A DNA stretch of 48,180 nucleotides from the NCBI RefSeq assembly GCF_013036045.1, contig NZ_WTPX01000021.1, positions 1 through 48,180 of the forward strand, read 5' to 3'. The notes beneath the pieces were generated by a model that was given only the letters and a program-made list of their open reading frames with translations, did no database searches and was not told where the DNA came from. Origin of the DNA: Alienimonas chondri (lineage in GTDB: Bacteria > Planctomycetota > Planctomycetia > Planctomycetales > Planctomycetaceae). Shown here piece after piece: positions 22,689-29,476 of the stretch; the stretch's first letter is position 1; each line of letters begins with the position of its first letter. Both the position numbers and the translations under genes were made by a program.

Positions 22689-24092
22689 TCATGCGGACGG
22701 TAAAGTCACTGTAAAGGTCGCGCCTTCGCCGACGACGCTCTCGACGGCGACCGATCCGTCGAACACGGCGAGCATCTGCTTGACGATCGCCAGCCCCAAA
22801 CCGGTGCCGCCTTTCTCGCGGCTGCGGGCCGGATCGACGCGATGGAAGCGCTGAAAGACGCGGCCCAGGTGCTCCGCGGGGATGCCTTCGCCGGTGTCGA
22901 TCACCCGGAGCTTCACGGTCGGGCCGTCCTCCCCGACTTCGGAACCGGCGTCGGAATTCCAGTCGACCGTGACCCGGCCCCCCGGCGGGGTATGGCGGAG
23001 GGCATTGGTCAGCAGGTTGTCCAACACGGTCGCGAGGGCGTCCGCATCGGCCCGAACGTACGCCGGTTGCGGCGGCGGAACGGCGGAGAGACGCACCTCC
23101 GCCTTCGTCGCGGCGGCCCGCAATCCTCGCAGGACGTCCTCCACGACCGGCCCGACCGGCAGGCGGCGGACGTCGAACACGTCTCGCCCGCTCTCTACCC
23201 GGGCCAGCCGGATCACGTCCACCACCAGATCGTGCAGGCGGTCGGCGTGGCCTTCGATATCCGCGAGGAACCGTCGCGCGATCGGCGGCCCTTCGAGCGG
23301 GCCGTCCAGCAACGTCTCCGCGAGCGCGCTGATCGCGGCGATCGGCGTCTTAAGTTCATGGGAGACGTTCGAGACGAAGTCCCGGCGGACCGATTCGAGC
23401 CGACGCAGTTCCGTTACGTCGCGGATCTGCAGCACCACGCCCGCGGCGCCTTTGAGAGCGGCGACGCCAGGCAACGGATCAGCGCGCAGCGCGAGCGTCG
23501 CGTGTTCGACCTCGAACTCCGCGTCATAACGGCCCTCCCCGCTCAACACCGTTTCGCAGGCATCGGTGACGGCGCTGCGACGCACCACCTCCCACACCGG
23601 CCGCCCCTTCAAATCGCCGCGGGGGAGCCGCAGCAGAGCGGCGGCGGCACGGTTCACCAGCAGCAATCGCTCGTCGCGGTCGACGGCCAGCACGCCCTCG
23701 CTCATCCCTTCCAACGCGGCGAACAGCCGGTCGCGGTCCTCGGTCAGTTCGAACAGCGCGGCGTCCAGCTGGTTCTTCCGCTCGAACACGGCTCGCACCG
23801 CGGCCCGCAGATCCGGCTCCGGTTCGCTCGGATCCAGCAGGGGCAACGGCGGGGCCGTGCCGCGACGCAGGTCGTTCGCCAGGTCCGCCAGTTCCCGGTC
23901 CCGTCGCGCCCGCCCCGCGATCTGCATCCAGGCGGCGATTGCCGCCCCGATCAGCAGCGCCGCCCCGGCCGTGAGCCGCAGTCCCGCCGAACTCGACGTC
24001 AGCCCCGCGATCCCCACGGCCACCGGCGCCAGCCAGGGCAGCAGCGCCGGCCATTCCGCCGCGAGCGGGCGCGGCGGGGTCGAATCGGACAC
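22689..24092 (-). CDS. phoR: PhoR-type sensor histidine kinase
   Basis: This membrane-bound kinase is the likely partner of PhoB. The product of about 467 residues has two N-terminal membrane helices (PALLPWLAPVAVGIAGLTS and GLRLTAGAALLIGAAIAAW) with almost no periplasmic loop, as in PhoR, then a linker, a PAS domain (near 110-220: LFAALEGMSEGVLAVDRDERLLLVNRAAAALL), HisKA with the phosphorylated His in NVSHELKTP, and a HATPase domain with N box DNLLTNALRHTPPGG, G1 DTGEGIP and G2 GGTGLGLAIVKQ. The frame extends to 24302 but would overlap the divergent EamA gene; the GTG at 24092 gives the expected start. No ribosome binding site is seen. Confidence 0.9.
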   Translation of the reverse strand: MSDSTPPRPLAAEWPALLPWLAPVAVGIAGLTSSSAGLRLTAGAALLIGAAIAAWMQIAGRARRDRELADLANDLRRGTAPPLPLLDPSEPEPDLRAAVRAVFERKNQLDAALFELTEDRDRLFAALEGMSEGVLAVDRDERLLLVNRAAAALLRLPRGDLKGRPVWEVVRRSAVTDACETVLSGEGRYDAEFEVEHATLALRADPLPGVAALKGAAGVVLQIRDVTELRRLESVRRDFVSNVSHELKTPIAAISALAETLLDGPLEGPPIARRFLADIEGHADRLHDLVVDVIRLARVESGRDVFDVRRLPVGPVVEDVLRGLRAAATKAEVRLSAVPPPQPAYVRADADALATVLDNLLTNALRHTPPGGRVTVDWNSDAGSEVGEDGPTVKLRVIDTGEGIPAEHLGRVFQRFHRVDPARSREKGGTGLGLAIVKQMLAVFDGSVAVESVVGEGATFTVTLPSA

Positions 24093-24225
24093 TGAGAGGT
24101 TCGCGAAGGGAACGCGGAGCGGAGCCGGTCTTGTCCTCACGGCGGTCCGCGACCGCAACCCCACCCCGAAGTCTTCACGGTTCACTCCCGGTTCGGCCGC
24201 GGAGTCGCTCGCAGTTCCTCCGGTC

Positions 24226-25290
24226 GTGCCTATCGTGCGTCGCTTGTCGACTCTCCCCCCGACCGCCGACGACGCCCCAGGCCGCGCGGTGCGGGTCGGC
24301 ACGGCGCTGGGGCTGTGCAGCGCCGTCGGCTACACGGTGGCGAACTCCGCCCTGCGGGACGTGAGCCGGCCGGACGACTTCGCCTGGTCGCTGTGGGTCA
24401 CGCTGTGCAAATCGGCGCCGGTCGCCACCGCGGCGTGGGCGATCGTCGCGGTGCGAGCCCTGCGGGGGCGGAAAGCGTTGCCCTCCTTCGCCGTCTGGCC
24501 GCGACTGATGGCGGCGGGCGTGCTGGCTCAGTTGGGCGGGAACCTGATGTTCCAGGAAGCGCTGGGCGTGCTGGGGCTGGCCCTCACGGTGCCCGTGACC
24601 TTTACGGGGATCATCCTGAGCGGCGCCGCATTGGGTCGGTTCGTGCTGGGCGAACCGGTGGGGCTGCGGCAGGGAGCGTCGATCGTCCTGCTGATCGCGG
24701 CGACCGCGTCGCTGGGCATGGCGGCGCCGGATGCGGCGGACGCGGTGATCGCCCAGGCCGTCGCGGGAGCGAACGCCGACCCGGCCGCCGTCGCGTTCGC
24801 CGTGGCCACCGCGCTGGCGGCCGGGTGCGCCTATGGGGTGATGGGCGTGGTCATTCGCGGGAACACGGCTCAGGGCGTGGGCGTGGCGGGAACGCTCGCC
24901 CCGCTGAGTCTCGCCGGCTTCCTCAGCCTCAGCGCGTTCCTGCTGCTGAAGACCGGAGAGATCCCGCTGACCTCCACGCCGCCCGAGGCCCGCCTGCCGC
25001 TGTTGCTCGCGGGGACGGCGAACGTCGTCGCGTTCTTCTGCATCGCCGCGGCTCTGCAACGGATTCCGGTCGTCCGATCGAACCTGTTGAACGCCTCGCA
25101 AGCGGCGATGGCGGGGGTGGTCGGCGTGGTCTGGTTCCGCGAGCCGCCGACCCTCTGGCTGCTGACCGGCACGGCCCTGACGATCGCCGGTTTGGCGCTG
25201 CTGGGATTGCGTCGGCCGCGGTCCATCAGGGCGAGGCTGAGTGGGCGACCGCGTGAAGAAACCTTTGCGGAGGCGGTTGAAACGGTGTAA
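24226..25290 (+). CDS. EamA-type (DMT superfamily) membrane transporter
   Basis: This is a predicted ten-helix inner-membrane permease of the drug/metabolite transporter superfamily. The product of about 354 residues shows the two-repeat EamA arrangement: helices such as TALGLCSAVGYTVANSALRD, the first repeat ending near TASLGMAAPDA, and the second with AVATALAAGCAYGVMGVVI and a final LTGTALTIAGLALLGL. No ATG is present at the start; GTG at 24226 or 24235 fits the divergent arrangement with phoR. The substrate is unknown. It ends nine bases before the haem-protein gene, which may be co-transcribed. Confidence 0.85.
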   Translation: MPIVRRLSTLPPTADDAPGRAVRVGTALGLCSAVGYTVANSALRDVSRPDDFAWSLWVTLCKSAPVATAAWAIVAVRALRGRKALPSFAVWPRLMAAGVLAQLGGNLMFQEALGVLGLALTVPVTFTGIILSGAALGRFVLGEPVGLRQGASIVLLIAATASLGMAAPDAADAVIAQAVAGANADPAAVAFAVATALAAGCAYGVMGVVIRGNTAQGVGVAGTLAPLSLAGFLSLSAFLLLKTGEIPLTSTPPEARLPLLLAGTANVVAFFCIAAALQRIPVVRSNLLNASQAAMAGVVGVVWFREPPTLWLLTGTALTIAGLALLGLRRPRSIRARLSGRPREETFAEAVETV

Positions 25291-25298
25291 ACTGATGG

Positions 25299-27839
25299 AT
25301 GCGCCGTCCCTCGGCGTCGCCCCGCAGCCCCCGCCTCACAACCTGTTCTCCCGTGGCCCTGATAGGCTCCTCCGTTCGCCGGTTTGCGCCGGTCTCGCTC
25401 CTCGCTGTCGTGGCGGCGCTGTGCAGCGCCGCCGTCGGTCAGGCCGCGGACGAGACGCCCGCCCCCGCGGAGGTTCGCGCCTATCTGGAAGCGAACTGCG
25501 GCGACTGCCACGCGAACGGCAGCGCCGAGGGCGGGTTCGAACTCTCTTCTTTGCCCGATGACCCCACCCTGCAAGACGCCGGGCGGTGGGATCGCGTACA
25601 CGATCGCATCCGCGACGGCGAGATGCCGCCCCCCGATTACGACGAACTGAACCGGTCCGAAAAGCGGGAATTTCTTTCGGACGTCTCCCGTTGGCTCGCC
25701 GCCAAGCAGCATCGCGAGATCGCCGAGGCCGGCCGCTCGCGGGGCCGGCGGTTGACCGCTCTCCAATTGGAGCGGTCGCTGCAATCCGTGTTGGGCATCG
25801 ACACGCCGCTCTCGCACCTCCTCCCGCCGGATCGTCGCCATCACGGCTTCACCACGGTGACCGAGGGCGGTCTGAGCCATCACGATCTGGCCGCGCACCT
25901 CGAAGTCGTCGACGCGGCGCTGGACGAGGCGTTCGCACGCGCGCTCTCCTCTGACGAAACCTGGACGAAAGAGCTGTCCGCCAAGGATCTCGCCCGCAGA
26001 AATCCCCGGAGCCGCACCCGCGAGCCGGAACTGTTCAAGGAGATGGCGGTCACTTGGCAGACGCGGTTGGTCTACGTCGGCCGTCTGCCGGTCACGACCA
26101 GCAGGGACGGCGGCGGCTGGTATCGGTTCACGTTCGACGCTGAGGCCCTCAAGGCGCCGCCGGAGGGGCTGTGGTGCACGGTGCGGACGGGTCAGTTGAC
26201 CTCCAGCGCCCCGACGATGGCGGACGTCGGCACGTTCCTCGTCACGGACCAGCGGAAAACCTACGCCTTCGAGGCTTGGCTGCCGGAGGGCCACATGTTC
26301 GAGGTGCGGCCGAACGACCAACGCCTCAAACAGGGCTCGACGCCCGGCGGACAGGTCGGAGCCGGCGAAATGCAGCCTCAGAACGTCGCCGGGCTGGGGA
26401 TTCACCATGCCACCCTGACCCGCTTTCACCGTGGCCTGGACGACGCCAGCGTTCGCGAGCGTCTCTTCGGCGATGTGGAGGTGAATTGGGTCAAAAACCC
26501 CCGCCGCGGGCGCGGCGAGCCGGCCGGTTCGTTCCAGCCCCAGCCGCGGAATGCACGGGGGGCGATCGCTTCGCTAATGCGGGCCTTCGCCGATCGCGCG
26601 TTCCGTCGCCACGTTGATTCCGCCGCCCTCGCCCCGTACATCGCCGCGGCCCAGAACGATCTGGCCGGCGGGAAGTCCTTCACCGAGGCGCTGCGGGCCG
26701 GCTATCGGTCGCTGCTGTGCAGCCCGCGATTCCTGTATCACGTCGAGGAACCGGGCGAGTTGGACGGTCCGGCGCTGGCGTCGCGGCTCTCCTATTTCCT
26801 CACCGGCGCCCCGCCGGACGCCGAATTGACGACGCTCGGCGAGAGCGGCGAAATCCTCAAGGACGACGTGCTGCGGGAGCAGACTGAACGTCTGCTGACG
26901 CAGACCGCCGAAGAGAACGACCGCTACGGTGTGAACGGTCTCGACCGGTTCGTCGAGGACTTCGCCCACGAGTGGCTGGATCTCTCCGAACTGGACGCCA
27001 CGGAGGTGACGAACCTCTATCCGAACTGGGATCCCACGCTGCAGATCTCCATGCGGGACGAGGCGCACGCCCTGCTGCGGACGATGCTCGCGGACGACCT
27101 GTCGGTGACGCACGTGGTCGACGGGGACTTCGCCTTCGTCAACGAGCGGCTCGCCGATCAATACGACCTGCCGCTCGAACAGAAGCCCGAGGCGTGGCGG
27201 CAGGAAAACGACGGCCTCACCCGGGTGGACCTGCCGTCCGACAGCCCCCGGGGCGGATTGCTCACCCTGGGAGCGATCCTGAAGCTGACCGCCGACGGCG
27301 CCGCCACCAGCCCGGTGCTGCGGGGGGTGTGGGCCTCCGAGCGATTGCTCGGCATCACCGTGCCCCCGCCGCCGGAGAACGTGCCCGCCGTCGAGCCGGA
27401 CACCCGCGGCGCCCGCACGATCCGGGAACAGCTCGCCAAACACCGCGCCGATCCCAGCTGCGCGAGCTGCCATGTGAAGGTGGACCCGGTCGGTTTCGCC
27501 CTCGAATCCTTCGATCCCGCCGGCGCCTACCGCGACAGCTACATGGCCCGACGGAAAGGGAAGATCGTGCCCCGGGCGCCGATTGACCCGAGCTACGACA
27601 TGCCCGACGGCCGGTCGTTCGAGGACATCGTCGGTTTCCAACAGCTGGCCGCCGGTCAGCCGGACGACCTCGCGGCGAACCTCGCCCGGCACCTGCTGAC
27701 CTACGCGACCGGGGCGCCGCCCTCCTTCGCCGATCGGCGGGCGATCGACGACATCGTCTGGAAGTCCCGCGACGACGGCTTCGGCACGCGTTCCCTGCTG
27801 CACGCCTGCATTCAAAGCCCGCTGTTCCGCAGCAAGTAG
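25299..27839 (+). CDS. Secreted DUF1592/DUF1588/DUF1587/DUF1585 haem protein
   Basis: This is a planctomycete-type secreted c-type cytochrome of the DUF1592 group. A signal peptide (RFAPVSLLAVVAALCSAAVGQAA) precedes an N-terminal haem-binding motif CGDCH around residue 65, then DUF1587-like (LTALQLERSLQSVLGI), DUF1592-like (RFLYHVEEPGELDGPALASRLSYFL), DUF1588-like (SPVLRGVWASERLLG, with a second CASCH) and a DUF1585-like C-terminal domain (LARHLLTYATG). A GTG at 25353 would give a shorter signal peptide and is a possible true start. Such proteins are always paired with DUF1552 proteins, as here. Electron transfer in extracellular polymer oxidation is proposed for the family but not proven. 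Confidence 0.9.
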   Translation: MRRPSASPRSPRLTTCSPVALIGSSVRRFAPVSLLAVVAALCSAAVGQAADETPAPAEVRAYLEANCGDCHANGSAEGGFELSSLPDDPTLQDAGRWDRVHDRIRDGEMPPPDYDELNRSEKREFLSDVSRWLAAKQHREIAEAGRSRGRRLTALQLERSLQSVLGIDTPLSHLLPPDRRHHGFTTVTEGGLSHHDLAAHLEVVDAALDEAFARALSSDETWTKELSAKDLARRNPRSRTREPELFKEMAVTWQTRLVYVGRLPVTTSRDGGGWYRFTFDAEALKAPPEGLWCTVRTGQLTSSAPTMADVGTFLVTDQRKTYAFEAWLPEGHMFEVRPNDQRLKQGSTPGGQVGAGEMQPQNVAGLGIHHATLTRFHRGLDDASVRERLFGDVEVNWVKNPRRGRGEPAGSFQPQPRNARGAIASLMRAFADRAFRRHVDSAALAPYIAAAQNDLAGGKSFTEALRAGYRSLLCSPRFLYHVEEPGELDGPALASRLSYFLTGAPPDAELTTLGESGEILKDDVLREQTERLLTQTAEENDRYGVNGLDRFVEDFAHEWLDLSELDATEVTNLYPNWDPTLQISMRDEAHALLRTMLADDLSVTHVVDGDFAFVNERLADQYDLPLEQKPEAWRQENDGLTRVDLPSDSPRGGLLTLGAILKLTADGAATSPVLRGVWASERLLGITVPPPPENVPAVEPDTRGARTIREQLAKHRADPSCASCHVKVDPVGFALESFDPAGAYRDSYMARRKGKIVPRAPIDPSYDMPDGRSFEDIVGFQQLAAGQPDDLAANLARHLLTYATGAPPSFADRRAIDDIVWKSRDDGFGTRSLLHACIQSPLFRSK

Positions 27840-27911
27840 CCCCCGCACACGACCGCGGCCAGCCAACGGCTCGCCGCTCTCCCCCGCATTCCCCCTTCCG
27901 TTCACATCCGC

Positions 27912-29258
27912 ATGCCTGCTTTTCGCCCCGCCCGTCGTCCCGGCGACGCCCTGCCCCGCCGCACCATGTTGAGAGCGGCCGGGGTCGGCCTGGCCCTGCC
28001 GTGGCTCTCCGCGATGGACGGCCGTTCCTCCGCGGTCGCCGGCCCGCTCGATGAGACGCCCTTGGCGCCCGAGCTGCCGGAGATCGAGCAACAGGACGGC
28101 CCGCCCCGCCGGTTCGTCGCCTTCACGTTGAGTCTCGGCCTGCTGGGCGAGAACCTGTATCCGGAGCAGACCGGCAAGGATTGGAAGCCGTCCCGCTATC
28201 TCGAACCGCTGACGGACCTGCGTGACCAACTCACGCTGCTCAGCGGCGTTTCGCACCCCGGCGTCCGCAGCGGCCACCGGGCGGAAGCGAGCCTGCTGAC
28301 CGCTAACCCCGCCGGCGGCAACGGCCGCGGCCGGAACACGATCAGCCTCGATCAGTACCTCGCCAAGCACCTCGGTGCGACGACGCGGTTCCCGTCGCTG
28401 GTGTTGTCCGGCGGCGGTTCGAACAGTCCCTGCTACACCGACGGCGGGGCGATGATCCCGGCTCAGGAAAGCGTCGAGGAACTCTTCGCCGACCTGTTCC
28501 TCGAAGAAGATCCCGACGTCCGCCGGCTGCACACCGCCCGCGCCGCCCACGGCCGCAGCGTGATGGACCTCGTGCTGGATGACGCGAATCGCCTGAGCCG
28601 CGAGGTCGGCCCCGGCGACCGCCGCCGCCTGGACGAGTACTTCTCCGGCGTCCGCGACCTCGAGGTGCGGATGGCCGCGGACGAACGCTGGGCCAAAGCG
28701 AAGAAGCCGCAGGTCGACGTGGAGCCGCCGGACGAGATCCGCGACGCGAACGAGTTCATCGCCAAACAGTCGCTGATGGCCTCGGTCGTCAAGCTGGCGT
28801 TGGAGACGGACTCCACTCGCTACGTCACCCACCACATCGGCGGATCAAACCGCACCGCGCCATTGCCGGGGGTGAACACCGGCTGGCACAGCCTGTCACA
28901 CCACGGCAAGGACGAGAAGAAGCTGGAGCAGCTCGCGATCGTCGAGGGCGCCCTGATCGCCAGCTGGGCCGACTTCCTGCGGAGCCTGTCCGAAGTGAAG
29001 GAGTCCGGCCGCAGCCTGCTCGACAGCACCACCGTGCTGCTGACCTCGAACCTCGGCAATGCCTCGAACCACGACAACCGCAACATGCCCGTGCTGCTGG
29101 GCGGCGGCGGCTACAAGCACGCCGGGCACCTCGCTCACGACCGCAGCGACAACGCCCCGCTGCCGAAGCTGTTCACCACGATCGCCAACCGTCACGGCCT
29201 CGCGATCGACCGCTTCTTCGGCGAACCGGGTACGCAGAGCGGGCTGGAACTGGCGTAG
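27912..29258 (+). CDS. Tat-exported DUF1552 protein
   Basis: DUF1552 proteins are exported partners of DUF1592 haem proteins, related in fold to alkaline-phosphatase/sulfatase-like DUF1501 proteins. The 448-residue product has a Tat signal (LPRRTMLRAAGVGLALPWL), then family-typical segments: RRFVAFTLSLGLLGENLYP, SGVSHPGVRSGHRAEASLLT, YVTHHIGGSNRTAPLPG and the C-terminal LLTSNLGNASNHDNRNMPVLLGGG, with several His that could bind metal. It starts 72 bp after the haem-protein gene and is probably in the same operon. Its enzymatic activity is unknown. Confidence 0.92.
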   Translation: MPAFRPARRPGDALPRRTMLRAAGVGLALPWLSAMDGRSSAVAGPLDETPLAPELPEIEQQDGPPRRFVAFTLSLGLLGENLYPEQTGKDWKPSRYLEPLTDLRDQLTLLSGVSHPGVRSGHRAEASLLTANPAGGNGRGRNTISLDQYLAKHLGATTRFPSLVLSGGGSNSPCYTDGGAMIPAQESVEELFADLFLEEDPDVRRLHTARAAHGRSVMDLVLDDANRLSREVGPGDRRRLDEYFSGVRDLEVRMAADERWAKAKKPQVDVEPPDEIRDANEFIAKQSLMASVVKLALETDSTRYVTHHIGGSNRTAPLPGVNTGWHSLSHHGKDEKKLEQLAIVEGALIASWADFLRSLSEVKESGRSLLDSTTVLLTSNLGNASNHDNRNMPVLLGGGGYKHAGHLAHDRSDNAPLPKLFTTIANRHGLAIDRFFGEPGTQSGLELA

Positions 29259-29286
29259 CTTCGAGGGGCTGCTTGACCAACTTGAA

Positions 29287-29335
29287 GCGCCCGCGAGGGA
29301 CACGGATGCCACTTAGGCTCCGCCCTCGCGGGCGC
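29287..29335. repeat. Perfect 13-bp inverted repeat after DUF1552 gene
   Basis: GCGCCCGCGAGGG at 29287-29299 is exactly complementary to 29323-29335, with a 23-base loop. There is no T-run. It lies between convergent genes and just before a second, longer inverted repeat. Confidence 0.7.
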
Positions 29336-29381
29336 CTCGCCTGTTGCATCCGATAGATCAATGTGGCGTTTGTCTGTGCGT

Positions 29382-29430
29382 CCGAAGCGAAAGCGAGGCT
29401 CAGAACCGCTCCGCCTCGCTTGCGCTTCGG
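29382..29430. repeat. 'SPKRKRG' REP-like inverted repeat
   Basis: CCGAAGCGAAAGCGAGGC at 29382-29399 pairs with 29413-29430 at 17 of 18 positions, leaving a 13-base loop. Read in one frame the arms encode (S)PKRKRG, a peptide string that recurs at the ends of many short hypothetical frames in planctomycete genomes. This marks a dispersed palindromic repeat rather than a gene; short frames over it (minus 29173-29436, plus 29361-29732) are artefacts. It may act as a transcript end between the convergent DUF1552 and fusion-protein genes. Confidence 0.7.
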
Positions 29431-29476
29431 GCTCACGGAGGGCTCCGCAGACCGCTGCAGTAAACCGTGGAAGGCA

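Noticed and set aside
26574-28835. A 753-codon minus-strand frame over the first DUF1592/DUF1552 pair
   Set aside because: It is antisense to two genes with clear family motifs and has low-complexity Arg/Gly/Val-rich sequence.
29173-29436. Short minus-strand frame starting MSPKRKRG
   Set aside because: It begins inside a palindromic repeat and has no coding character; it is explained by the repeat.
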